Source of the DNA: Candidatus Uhrbacteria bacterium
GTDB taxonomy: Bacteria > Patescibacteriota > Patescibacteriia > JACPHY01
Assembly: GCA_016188355.1 (NCBI GenBank)
Contig: JACPHY010000001.1
Location: 1-38,124 of the forward strand
Length of the DNA: 38,124 nt
Reading direction: 5' to 3'
Translations under genes and position numbers: made by a program
Shown: positions 18,114 through 27,249 of the stretch, in pieces
Layout: every line of letters starts with the position of its first letter
Position numbering within the stretch: the first letter of the stretch is position 1
Notes under the pieces: generated by a model
Told to the model about the DNA's origin: nothing
The model's input: the letters and a program-made list of their open reading frames with translations, nothing else
The model's database searches: none

Positions 18114-19328
18114 ATGCGTATCCTCATGATCCACAATCGATACGGCGCGTCGGCGCGTGGGGGGGCAGAGCGCGTCATTGAGCGATTGGTGGCCTCGTTT
18201 GCCGCGCAGGGACACGCATGCGTGGTCGCTGTTCCGGGCGCGGGTATGCGCCAGCAGGTGTCAGAGGCCGATGCGTCGGTATCGGTGCGGTCATTTGCGG
18301 CGCCGAATGTTGCGTCATTGGATCGTCTCGGTGCATTGCCAGCACCCGTACGAGCAGCATGGCATGCCATCGACCTCATGCAGGTGGTTGCGGCACGGTC
18401 ATTGCGACAGCTGCTGCTCGCCGTGCAACCCGATATCGTGCACACGCACAATATCGTCGGTTGCGGGGGGAGCACCTTTGAGGTTATCCGTGCTGCCGGT
18501 ATCCCACATGTGCATACGCTCCATGACGTGCAGCTCCTCACCCCGTCCGGGTTATGGGTGCGTGGCGCGCCGCCCACTACCTGGGAGCGTTCATGGGCGG
18601 GACGCGCGTACCGTGCGCTGCGCCGTCGGCGTATGGGGAGTCCATCGGTGATTACGGGTCCCACGGAGTGGATTATTGCGGAGCATGATCGATATGGTTT
18701 TTTTCCGAGATCGGATGCTGCGGTGATCGGCAACCCGATCATGGGAATGGCACGCCAACTCCCGGAGCGTCGCGGCTGTATTCGGACACTGCTTTTCGTG
18801 GGGCAGCTCGAGGGGCACAAGGGCGTGGTCACGCTCCTCGAAGCGTATCGTCGTTTGCGGGAAGATATTCCCGAACTTGCGCTGCACGTGGTGGGCGATG
18901 GCGCCCTCCTGGCGATGTGTAAGAAATTTGCTCGTACCACGCGTGGCGTGGTGATTCGCGGACGTCTGGATGCGGTGGGCGTCGCGTTGGCGATAGAGGA
19001 AGCGGATATGGTGGTGGTCCCCTCGCTCTGCGCGGAGAATCAGCCGAGCGTCATTTTGGAAGCATGTGCAGCCGGGGTGCCGGTCATCGCTACTCGGGTG
19101 GGGGGAATCCCCGAAATGGTGCGGGAGGGGGAAACGGGATTTTTGGTGGATCCGGGAAATGTGGATGATCTCGTCCGCGCGGTACGGGCGGGCGTGGATG
19201 ATGTGCCCCGGGTGCGGAGTATGGCGGACGCGTGCCGTCGTCTCGCGCGTGCGCATGATCAGGAAACAATTGCGAGGCAATTTTTTGCGGTGTATACTCA
19301 TGCCGCGCGTATCCAGGGAGGGGAATGA
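18114..19328 (+). CDS. Glycosyltransferase family 4
   Basis: MRILMIHNRYGASARGGAERVIERLVASFAAQGH...PSLCAENQPSVILEACAAGVPVIATRVGGIPEMVREGETGFLVDPGN. ORF track start 18090; ATG 18114 fits the family better. Confidence 0.92.
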   Translation: MRILMIHNRYGASARGGAERVIERLVASFAAQGHACVVAVPGAGMRQQVSEADASVSVRSFAAPNVASLDRLGALPAPVRAAWHAIDLMQVVAARSLRQLLLAVQPDIVHTHNIVGCGGSTFEVIRAAGIPHVHTLHDVQLLTPSGLWVRGAPPTTWERSWAGRAYRALRRRRMGSPSVITGPTEWIIAEHDRYGFFPRSDAAVIGNPIMGMARQLPERRGCIRTLLFVGQLEGHKGVVTLLEAYRRLREDIPELALHVVGDGALLAMCKKFARTTRGVVIRGRLDAVGVALAIEEADMVVVPSLCAENQPSVILEACAAGVPVIATRVGGIPEMVREGETGFLVDPGNVDDLVRAVRAGVDDVPRVRSMADACRRLARAHDQETIARQFFAVYTHAARIQGGE

Positions 19329-19459
19329 CGCCTTTCTTTTCGGTCGGGAGTGTTGAGAGGTTCGTGCGCCGGGTCGTGTTTTGGACGCACGCTGGAGCAG
19401 AATCATGTCAGCGCACTCCGGAATGAGAGAAACGAAACCACAGCACCTGCTGTACGCAT

Positions 19460-20152
19460 ATGGTCCGCACGACTCCTTGGGATCGATTTGCGAAGGAGTG
19501 CCCCACGTTCTACATCGCCACGCATACGCGGTGGCGGTGGAACGAAGAGGATACGTTTTGGCGTTCCGGGGAGCGGACGGTGCAGTTTATTTGGGATCAC
19601 GTATATCCGCGACTTGCGCGACGGTTTCTTGCAATTGAAATCGGCGTGGGGATTGGGCGCCTCGCGGTGCCGATGGCGCAACGGTTCGTGCAGGTAAAAG
19701 TGGTGGATCATTCGCGGGTCATGTTGGAGCAACTCCGACTCCGGTGCGCGCGATTCGGTCGTCCGAATATCACCGCATTCCTCGATACGGCTGCTTGGGA
19801 TACGGAGCCGGCGGATTTCATTTACTCCGCGCTCACCTTTCAGCACATCTCGGAATTGGCCACGATTGAGATGTACGTTGCGAAGATCGCTCGTTGTCTT
19901 CGGGGGGTGGCATTTTTGCAATTTGATACCCGACCGCGATCTTCCTTCGAGCGCTGGCGGGAACAACTTCCGGAACAATGGATGCCGCGGACCTGGCGCA
20001 TGGGCATGCGGCGTATCCGTCGCGATGCGGACGTCCTACGGACGCTCTTCGCGCGCCACCATCTCCCCATTCTCGAAGAGTTGAATCCGGATTCTGCGTT
20101 GCACGTGTTTATTCTGGGCGCGCCGACTCCGGCGGTGCCAGCGTCGCCGTAG
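19460..20152 (+). CDS. Class I SAM-dependent methyltransferase
   Basis: FLAIEIGVGIGRLAVPMAQRFVQVKVVDHSRVMLEQLR...DFIYSALTFQHISE: motif I and post-I layout. Confidence 0.78.
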   Translation: MVRTTPWDRFAKECPTFYIATHTRWRWNEEDTFWRSGERTVQFIWDHVYPRLARRFLAIEIGVGIGRLAVPMAQRFVQVKVVDHSRVMLEQLRLRCARFGRPNITAFLDTAAWDTEPADFIYSALTFQHISELATIEMYVAKIARCLRGVAFLQFDTRPRSSFERWREQLPEQWMPRTWRMGMRRIRRDADVLRTLFARHHLPILEELNPDSALHVFILGAPTPAVPASP

Positions 20153-22184
20153 GTGGCGATAGGTTGCGATCAAAACGGAATATGCGGAGATAGGGCAGTG
20201 CGGGGAGTTCCGTGGTTGCGATGGCGGCGGCATGTGCGGAGAGTGTGGGATATGCACGCCAGTACGCATGCAGGACGAGGTAGGCGCGTGTGACGCCCGC
20301 ATAGGTCATGGCATCCACAATGGGTTCGCGTGTGGGATTCGTATCTACGAATGTCCAGAATGCGCGCGCGATGGGACCGCCGGCGGGCAGGGGAAATGCG
20401 AGGACCTCCGTGCCATCCGTGGCGCGATGGTTCGGCTGGAATCCGAGTTCGCGAATTGCCGCAGCTCCGAGCATCTGATTGCCGAGCACGACATAGGGCG
20501 TACTGCCGGCATCACGTGCGATCGCATGGACGGCGGCAATATCGGAGGTGCTGACGCTCCAGAGACCGCTCCGCGTCTGCGCGTCATTCCGTGGGTACGC
20601 GAGGAGCAGTGTGGCAATAGCAGCGATGCCGAGGATGGTGCTCGCGGCGGCCTGGCGGCGTGCGTCGGATATTGGGGAGAGCATCGTGCCAAGACCAATT
20701 GCCGCAAGCGGGGTCATGAGGAGCGCGGTGAGCGCGAGGAGTCGTAAGGGAAATTGCGTTTGTTCTTCCGGGAGGAGCGTGGCAATAACGATGCTTCCGT
20801 ACACGAGGATACTTGCGCCACATGCGGCGCCCACGACATGCAGTGCGGGGCGTGCGCGTGCACCGAGGTGGCGAATGCCGATGATGGCCATGACGATCCA
20901 GGCAATTGGCAGGATCCGCTGCGCAATGGTGAGCGCATCGGCAAAGGTGAAATCTGTGGTGGTGTAGGTGAAGAGATTCCGGATTTGGTGCCCCGCTGCC
21001 ATGGCGGCGCTCGCGGATGGCGCGAGACGGATATCGAGATTCGGGAGGAACAGCGGCGCAATGGCGAATGCGAGGGGGATGGCAACGGCCGCAGCGATGG
21101 TGCTGGCGATCGGCAACCAGCGATATCCTCGCGCGCGGAACCATTGTCCCAGCACCACGCCGCTCACGATGATGCCGGTGAGTGGTTGGCTGAGCAGCGC
21201 GGCTCCCGCAGTTGCACGAGCAAACGCCGCGGTGGCGGGGGTGAGGAGGAAGAGTGCTGTGCAGAGGGCGAGGGCGTTGGCGAAAGATTGCGGGGTACTG
21301 ATGACGAGCGGGAGCAGCGGTGTGAGGGTGAGCGCGAGGAGGCCGAGCGTCGCTGCGCGTAGGGGAATGATGGTGCGGAGCACCGCAGCGCTGGCCGGCA
21401 CCACGAGAGCGCCGACCACGAGCGGTACGAGGATGCGATCCATGGTGGCAACGGAGAGTGCGGTGCAGTCCGCAAGGAATACGACGATCCCGTAGTATCC
21501 GCTATAAAAGTACGGCCGCGGATGGAGCGTCCCGGTGGTTGCGATGAGGTGCTCGGTGGCGGCGTGGAGGAAGTGATCGAATCCGAATCCGATGGGATAC
21601 GCTGCCCACGCAATGCCGCTGCCGAGGAGCACGGCGCACGCGATGCCCCAAGGCACGGCCCGCACCAGACTTGGCGTGTGCGCGGCCATGGCGGTGAGGA
21701 TCATGATCGCGCCAATGCTGCTGACCGCAAATAGGGGCACGGCATCCCAGGGCGATCGGATGGGTGCGGAGGTGGTGGGCTGGAGCAAGAGGAGGAGTGC
21801 GACGCTGGCGAGTACGATGCATGCGCCCCCGAAACGGAGGAGGGACGGATTGATGGGAACCCGCGACCGTAGTGGGGGAGCGCGCATGCGCCACGCGGTG
21901 ATGGCGCCTATGCCCATCAAGATGCCGAGGCGGACGGGGAGGGGATACCATCCGATGAGGAGCAGCGCCCCGGAGATCATGGTGAGTACGCTCATGCCGC
22001 GGATGCCACCGAGCGCCAGTGCATGCGTGCCGCGGAGGGCGTGTGCAGTGCCCAGGAAGAGGAGTATTGTCAATGGAATGCCAAGCCATGGGGCGTGCCA
22101 CCAGGCTGCATTGCCCACCAGGAGCAACGTGCTGAGCACGATGCCGATTCGGTAGCTCGTGATAGGATTGCGAGAGGAGTGCAT
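20109..22184 (-). CDS. Large polytopic membrane protein, GT-C/DUF6541-like
   Basis: 691 aa with about a dozen hydrophobic segments and a soluble C-terminal tail; within the glycan cluster. Confidence 0.65.
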   Translation of the reverse strand: MHSSRNPITSYRIGIVLSTLLLVGNAAWWHAPWLGIPLTILLFLGTAHALRGTHALALGGIRGMSVLTMISGALLLIGWYPLPVRLGILMGIGAITAWRMRAPPLRSRVPINPSLLRFGGACIVLASVALLLLLQPTTSAPIRSPWDAVPLFAVSSIGAIMILTAMAAHTPSLVRAVPWGIACAVLLGSGIAWAAYPIGFGFDHFLHAATEHLIATTGTLHPRPYFYSGYYGIVVFLADCTALSVATMDRILVPLVVGALVVPASAAVLRTIIPLRAATLGLLALTLTPLLPLVISTPQSFANALALCTALFLLTPATAAFARATAGAALLSQPLTGIIVSGVVLGQWFRARGYRWLPIASTIAAAVAIPLAFAIAPLFLPNLDIRLAPSASAAMAAGHQIRNLFTYTTTDFTFADALTIAQRILPIAWIVMAIIGIRHLGARARPALHVVGAACGASILVYGSIVIATLLPEEQTQFPLRLLALTALLMTPLAAIGLGTMLSPISDARRQAAASTILGIAAIATLLLAYPRNDAQTRSGLWSVSTSDIAAVHAIARDAGSTPYVVLGNQMLGAAAIRELGFQPNHRATDGTEVLAFPLPAGGPIARAFWTFVDTNPTREPIVDAMTYAGVTRAYLVLHAYWRAYPTLSAHAAAIATTELPALPYLRIFRFDRNLSPPTATLAPPESARPE

Positions 22185-22201
22185 GTGACGAACAGATCCC
22201 T

Positions 22202-22768
22202 GTGTCTGACCATCCTACAATTATTGACCGCTTCCTTGCACGGACGGTGCTCCGGTGCATTCCGCAGCGGGTCACTCCGAATCAGGTGACGATGGTGCGG
22301 TTTTTGACGACACCGATCGTGCTCTACCTGCTTCTCGTGGAGGAATACCAATGGGGCTTGCTCCTGTTTCTCCTGGTGGCGTCAACCGATGCAATTGATG
22401 GCGCCTTAGCGCGGACCCGAAATCAAATTACGGATTGGGGGAGGCTCTATGATCCGTTGGCGGACAAGCTGCTCATCGGGAGTGTGGTATTCGCGGTGGT
22501 GGTGCGAGAGTTGGATATGGTGCTCGGCTTGAGTATTGTTTCCGTGGAGGTGGTGATCATTGGGCTGGCTTGGTATGGCCGCGCGCACGGTCGTGTGGTG
22601 CAAGCGAATGCGTGGGGCAAGGTGAAGATGTGGCTCCAGGTGATTGGGGTCGCGCTCCTCCTCCTGGGGCTGGCGTTTGGTGTGCCGGAGGTATTTCCTG
22701 TTTCTCAGGCATCCTTCGTACTCGCGATTATTTTTGCACTGGTGTCGTTAGTGACGTATGGGATTTAG
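22202..22768 (+). CDS. CDP-alcohol phosphatidyltransferase family protein
   Basis: Signature DGALARTRNQITDWGRLYDPLADK matches DG-x2-AR-x8-G-x3-D-x3-D; multiple TM segments; GTG start. Confidence 0.9.
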   Translation: MSDHPTIIDRFLARTVLRCIPQRVTPNQVTMVRFLTTPIVLYLLLVEEYQWGLLLFLLVASTDAIDGALARTRNQITDWGRLYDPLADKLLIGSVVFAVVVRELDMVLGLSIVSVEVVIIGLAWYGRAHGRVVQANAWGKVKMWLQVIGVALLLLGLAFGVPEVFPVSQASFVLAIIFALVSLVTYGI

Positions 22769-24353
22769 TCGCGGGCAGCGCGCGCTGTTGGTGGGAATCG
22801 CCGCGTGTGTGGTGGTGGGCACTTCGGTGCTTTCCCGACCGCAGATGTGGGCGAGCGATTTGGCGCCCCGGTTCCATTGGCCGGATGAAACGACGAACGC
22901 GTTTTTTGCGCGACGCGTGGCAACGGGTCAATCGATGCGCGTGGAAGAACCCCGGAATACGGCGGTGGGGAACATCATCCATCCGCGCACTGCCAACGTG
23001 CGCGCCGATGGTGCGCTGGTGCCGGGCGGGTATCTCGGATTACCCCTTTGGTATGGTCTGCTGGGGAGGGGGATTGGCATATGGGCTATGGGGCTGTTCA
23101 CCCCACTGCTCGCCGGAGGCGCTCTGGTGGCGCTCGCGTATATCGTGCGAGTGGGGAGCGGGGAGGTCGCCGTGGCACTACTCGCTGCGGTGTTTCTTGC
23201 GCTGCATCCGAGTTGGTGGCTGTTCTCGGCAACGGCATTTCTTCCCAATGTCCCGTTCGCCGCGCTCCTGCTCATCGGCATCGCGCTCCTCGTGCGGCCG
23301 CTCGCGGCGAGCGCGGGAGGAGATCGACGCGTGCTCGCCGCCTGGGGGATCGGCGGCTGCATGGTGGGCGTCGCATTGACCATGCGCACGCACGAGGCAT
23401 TGTGGGTTGGTGCGCTCGTGCTCCTCATTGCGCGATGGCGGCGGGTGCGGTGGACGGCGTTGCTTGCGGCGGGCGTGGGTGCAGTGCTTCCATTTCTTCC
23501 GGTGCTCGTGCTCCAGCAGCAGCTCTACGGGCATCCATTCACGACGGGATATGCGTTGCTCCAGGAAGGAGGGGCAGCACCGACCGAATTCGTGCGTACC
23601 GGATTACCGATCCCCGCATCGCTCCAGGCATTGGTGGCGCCATTTGGATGGTATCCGTTCACTGCCCTGCGGCATGCATGGACATACCTCGTGCAGCCGT
23701 ACTGGTGGCTGGTCGGGCTCGCGGGTGTGGGGTGTGCGGTGCGATGGCGCTCGCGGAGTACATGGGCCATGCTCGCGATGGTGCTCTGGTTGCTCCTCAT
23801 GTACGGATCGTGGGTGCTTGCAGATCCGCTCGTCCGATCGACCAATGTGTGGACGATTTCCTATGTACGGTACTGGATCCCCATGATCGTGCTGTGGACG
23901 CCGTGGGCAGCGTACGGCTGCGTGTGGTTGGTGCGTCGGTGTCCGTGGCGGTGGCGACCGCTGGCGCAGGCGGTCGTGCTCGTGGGCATCGCATTTCTCA
24001 CGGTGGCGCGCGCGGTGACGGATCCGGATGAAGGCCTTCGTCGACAGGCGGCAGCGATTGCGGAGCATCGATTGCGCGCCCAAGCAGTACTCGCGGCCAC
24101 GGAGCCGGATGCAGTGATCTGTTCCGATCGCATGGATAAAACATTTTTTCCCGAGCGAGCCGTCGTGCATATTGCTCCCGCGATGGCGCAGGATCCGAAC
24201 CTGCGTGCGCGTCTCCGCGCGCTCATCGACCGGGCTCCGGTATACTGGTACGCTCCGAGCGAGTCCGTCCGTGCGGGACTGCAGCTCCAGGAGGTTCCCG
24301 GAGGAGCACTGGGGGAGCAATTGTATCGGGTGATTGGCGTGGCGGCTGCATGA
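22758..24353 (+). CDS. Polytopic membrane protein, GT-C (PMT/ArnT-like) glycosyltransferase candidate
   Basis: 531 aa, many TM segments, WPDETTNAFFARRVATGQ early acidic loop typical of GT-C; overlaps the upstream stop by 11 bp. Confidence 0.65.
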   Translation: MGFSRGQRALLVGIAACVVVGTSVLSRPQMWASDLAPRFHWPDETTNAFFARRVATGQSMRVEEPRNTAVGNIIHPRTANVRADGALVPGGYLGLPLWYGLLGRGIGIWAMGLFTPLLAGGALVALAYIVRVGSGEVAVALLAAVFLALHPSWWLFSATAFLPNVPFAALLLIGIALLVRPLAASAGGDRRVLAAWGIGGCMVGVALTMRTHEALWVGALVLLIARWRRVRWTALLAAGVGAVLPFLPVLVLQQQLYGHPFTTGYALLQEGGAAPTEFVRTGLPIPASLQALVAPFGWYPFTALRHAWTYLVQPYWWLVGLAGVGCAVRWRSRSTWAMLAMVLWLLLMYGSWVLADPLVRSTNVWTISYVRYWIPMIVLWTPWAAYGCVWLVRRCPWRWRPLAQAVVLVGIAFLTVARAVTDPDEGLRRQAAAIAEHRLRAQAVLAATEPDAVICSDRMDKTFFPERAVVHIAPAMAQDPNLRARLRALIDRAPVYWYAPSESVRAGLQLQEVPGGALGEQLYRVIGVAAA

Positions 24354-24356
24354 GCT

Positions 24357-24941
24357 ATGGCGGTATCCTCGCGCATACCATGGATACGGCGAACGGCTTG
24401 GGCGAGTGCGTGCTTCTTTCTGCTGGCGCTCGCCGCGCGCGATGTGCAGTGGGATCGTCGGTTGGTGTTGACTGCTGATGTGTGGCAGAATCGCACCACA
24501 CGCTATCTCACCTCGTTTGGCCCCCCCGTTCGGGTCAATGTGGGGCCTGAGGGACTGGGTTTGGTTGGAGAGCCGGTCTACGTGAACCTTCGACTGCCGA
24601 GATGGTTTCGCCGAGTGGTCGTCGAAGTGCAGTACACGAATGCAGCGAACACGTCGTTTCGTGTGGGGGTGCGGACGCATCCCACGCAATGGTCGCTCCT
24701 CCTCAAAACGGTAGAGCCGAGCGCGGGAGATCCGGTGCGCGATCCCGAGGTGGTGGTGACCGAGCAGGATGGAGTGACGACGGCTCGGATTCCATTCGCG
24801 CTGACGCGTGCGTGGCAGACGGAGCGCAACACCTATCGGTTGGTGCTGGTCGCTGCTCCGGCAGAGCAGCCAATTCGTATCCTCGGATTCCGTGTGCTCG
24901 CGGAGCGTGATCCCATTTGTGTGGGTCGCTGGTGCCTATGA
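24357..24941 (+). CDS. Exported protein of unknown function, beta-rich
   Basis: 194 aa, N-terminal hydrophobic segment (ASACFFLLALAA), then predicted beta-strand-rich sequence. Confidence 0.5.
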   Translation: MAVSSRIPWIRRTAWASACFFLLALAARDVQWDRRLVLTADVWQNRTTRYLTSFGPPVRVNVGPEGLGLVGEPVYVNLRLPRWFRRVVVEVQYTNAANTSFRVGVRTHPTQWSLLLKTVEPSAGDPVRDPEVVVTEQDGVTTARIPFALTRAWQTERNTYRLVLVAAPAEQPIRILGFRVLAERDPICVGRWCL

Positions 24942-25348
24942 GCGCTCAAGAACAACGATCGCGATCACGGGGGATCGCCGGCGTGCGTTTGGTGGCACGG
25001 GAACTGGTACCCGTGCTCCTCGCACTCTACCCGGTCTTACTGCTCCTCGATGATATGGAGCCGGGATTCGTGCGGAGTGTCGTGAATCCGCATGGGTTCT
25101 TGCTGGCGCTCCTGGTGGCAGCTATGCTCGCCTCATCAGACTCGGAAGATCGCGCGCCACCGCGGCGGATGCGATACGTGGCGATGGGGGCATTGGCGCT
25201 CATGGGCGGAGGTTGGATGTGGTGGCGCGTTGGGGGTGATGTCGAGGGAGTGTGGATTGGTCTCCTCACGGGCATGGCCATTGCGTTGGGCGTATCGGCC
25301 GTGACGGATACTGCCGCATCGCCTCCGCATCCGGGGTCTCCTCGGTAA
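24938..25348 (+). CDS. Small membrane protein of unknown function
   Basis: ATGA overlap with the upstream gene stop (24938-24941); hydrophobic segments VLLALYPVLLLL, FLLALLVAAML, MGALALMGGGWMWW. ORF track start is 24917. Confidence 0.5.
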   Translation: MSAQEQRSRSRGIAGVRLVARELVPVLLALYPVLLLLDDMEPGFVRSVVNPHGFLLALLVAAMLASSDSEDRAPPRRMRYVAMGALALMGGGWMWWRVGGDVEGVWIGLLTGMAIALGVSAVTDTAASPPHPGSPR

Positions 25349-25367
25349 ATGTGATTCCCGTTCGTGT

Positions 25368-26411
25368 ATGCGTATTCTCGTGTGTGGGGGTTCGGGTTTC
25401 ATCGGTTCCCATTTCATCCGGTACGTCCTCGCGGCACATCCGGAGGATGTGGTGGTGAATTACGATGCCCTGACGTATGCAGCGAATCCGGATAATTTGA
25501 TGGACGTCGCGGCGCGATTCGGGTCGCGATACGCATTCGTGCAGGGCGATATCACGGACGAGGTGGAGCTGCGGCGGACGGTGGATACGCATCGCATTGA
25601 TGCGGTGATTAATTTTGCGGCGGAGACGCACGTGGATCGTTCGATTCATCTCGGCGCGCGGCAGTTCGTGCAGACGAATGTGCTCGGCGTCTGCACGATC
25701 CTCGACACCGTGCGTCAGGCGCAGATTCCGCGGTTCCTCCAGGTTTCGACCGATGAGGTGTATGGTGCGCTCGCGCTCGAGGATGCGGAGCGCTTCACGG
25801 AGACTACGGCATTCGCGCCGAATATGCCGTATGCGGCCGCGAAGGCGGGTGGCGACCTCCTCTGCCGCTCCTATTGGGCAACGCACCGTTTGCCGGTGGT
25901 CGTCACCCATTGCTCCAACAACTACGGTCCATATCAATTTCCGGAGAAACTGATCCCCTTTGTCATTTTCCGTGCGCTCGCGGATCAGCCGGTGCCCGTC
26001 TACGGGGACGGCAAGCACGTGCGGGACTGGATTTTTGTCGAAGATCATGCGGCGGCGCTCGATCTCCTCCTCCGACGCGGTCAGCCGGGGGAAGTCTACA
26101 ACATCGGTGCCGATAATGAGCGGAACAATCTCGAAGTGGTGGGCGGCATCCTCTGCATCCTCGGCAAGCCGGATACGCTCATGACACACGTCGCGGATCG
26201 TCCCGGCCATGATCGTCGGTACGCGATTGACCCGGCAAAAATGATCACACTCGGATGGCAGCCGGTCTATCCGCGCGAGCGTTTTGCCGAAGGATTGGAT
26301 CGGACGGTGCGTTGGTATCTGGAGCACCGTGCATGGGTGGAGCGGTTGCGTGCGCGATCATCGGAAATTAACGCGCACCTCGTTCCATCGCCTGTTCGGT
26401 CGTCTGCATGA
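25368..26411 (+). CDS. rmlB: dTDP-glucose 4,6-dehydratase
   Basis: MRILVCGGSGFIGSHFIRYVL; STDEVYGAL; YAAAKAGGDLLCRSYWATHRLPVVVTHCSNNYGPYQFPEKLIP. Confidence 0.93.
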   Translation: MRILVCGGSGFIGSHFIRYVLAAHPEDVVVNYDALTYAANPDNLMDVAARFGSRYAFVQGDITDEVELRRTVDTHRIDAVINFAAETHVDRSIHLGARQFVQTNVLGVCTILDTVRQAQIPRFLQVSTDEVYGALALEDAERFTETTAFAPNMPYAAAKAGGDLLCRSYWATHRLPVVVTHCSNNYGPYQFPEKLIPFVIFRALADQPVPVYGDGKHVRDWIFVEDHAAALDLLLRRGQPGEVYNIGADNERNNLEVVGGILCILGKPDTLMTHVADRPGHDRRYAIDPAKMITLGWQPVYPRERFAEGLDRTVRWYLEHRAWVERLRARSSEINAHLVPSPVRSSA

Positions 26412-26414
26412 GCT

Positions 26415-26972
26415 ATGGCACTGCTCACGGATGCACGGGTCGAGACCACGCCCATTGCGGGACTGGAGTTGCACCACACGAAGGTGGTCGGTGATGCGCG
26501 TGGACTCCTCGCGGAATTGGTGCAGGGAGGTACGGCGAATCCGGTGCTCGCTCCCGGATTGGGGAACCTGTACGTCTCCATTGCTACCGGAAAACACACC
26601 GGACGCGCCGCGCACTTCCATTTTCGATTGCGGGAATTATTTTTTACGATGACCGGATCTGCGGTTTGGTTGTTCCATGATTTTCGATCGACGTCGCCTA
26701 CCGCGGGGCAATCGTTCGTCTGTGTGCTCGGTGCAGAACGGCCGCCGGAGTCCGTCGCGGATCCGATGTACGTTCTTGCGGATCGCGACATGGTGCGCGT
26801 CGATGTGCCGGCCGGCGTGTATCACGCGTACTGGCCGCTCACCGATACGCCGGTGGTGGTGCTTGCGGCACCATCGCTGCCACACGACGACACGGACTAC
26901 GATCGCCGCAAGCCGATCGAGGTACCGGGTGGTCGCGAAGCGCTTGCACGATACGGGATTGTGATTGAGTGA
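26415..26972 (+). CDS. RmlC-like cupin, dTDP-sugar epimerase/isomerase family
   Basis: VGDARGLLAELVQGG...GKHTGRAAHFHFRLRELFFTMTGSAVWLFHDFR...VRVDVPAGVYHAYWPL; adjacent to rmlB. Confidence 0.75.
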   Translation: MALLTDARVETTPIAGLELHHTKVVGDARGLLAELVQGGTANPVLAPGLGNLYVSIATGKHTGRAAHFHFRLRELFFTMTGSAVWLFHDFRSTSPTAGQSFVCVLGAERPPESVADPMYVLADRDMVRVDVPAGVYHAYWPLTDTPVVVLAAPSLPHDDTDYDRRKPIEVPGGREALARYGIVIE

Positions 26973-27148
26973 TAGACCTGTTGCCCAATAGGATTTCTGC
27001 TGCAATCCGCAGCGCTCGGCTGCAACGCTTCAGAAAAATGCTCAAAAGAGCCCTGCTCTTCTGGAGTTTATCCCGAGGTCTGCCGAGGGATCCCTCCCAC
27101 TCGAACGCTGCGGATTTCGCGACGAAACCTATTGGGCAACAGGTCTAT
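26972..27148 (-). repeat. MITE-like element, copy 2 (inverted relative to copy 1)
   Basis: Perfect 21-bp terminal inverted repeats ATAGACCTGTTGCCCAATAGG...CCTATTGGGCAACAGGTCTAT, extending imperfectly to ~42 bp; starts at the last base of the upstream stop codon. Confidence 0.9.
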
Positions 27149-27161
27149 GTTCCTCCGTGGT

Positions 27162-27200
27162 CATACACCCACCGCCGATACAGTTGGCGGTGGGTGTATG
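27162..27200. terminator. Stem-loop terminator
   Basis: CATACACCCACCGCC-N9-GGCGGTGGGTGTATG, perfect 15-bp stem, followed by TTT. Confidence 0.65.
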
Positions 27201-27249
27201 TTTGGGGAAAGCATCTGCGACATGGGGTGTATACTGAAAGGTACTCCGT

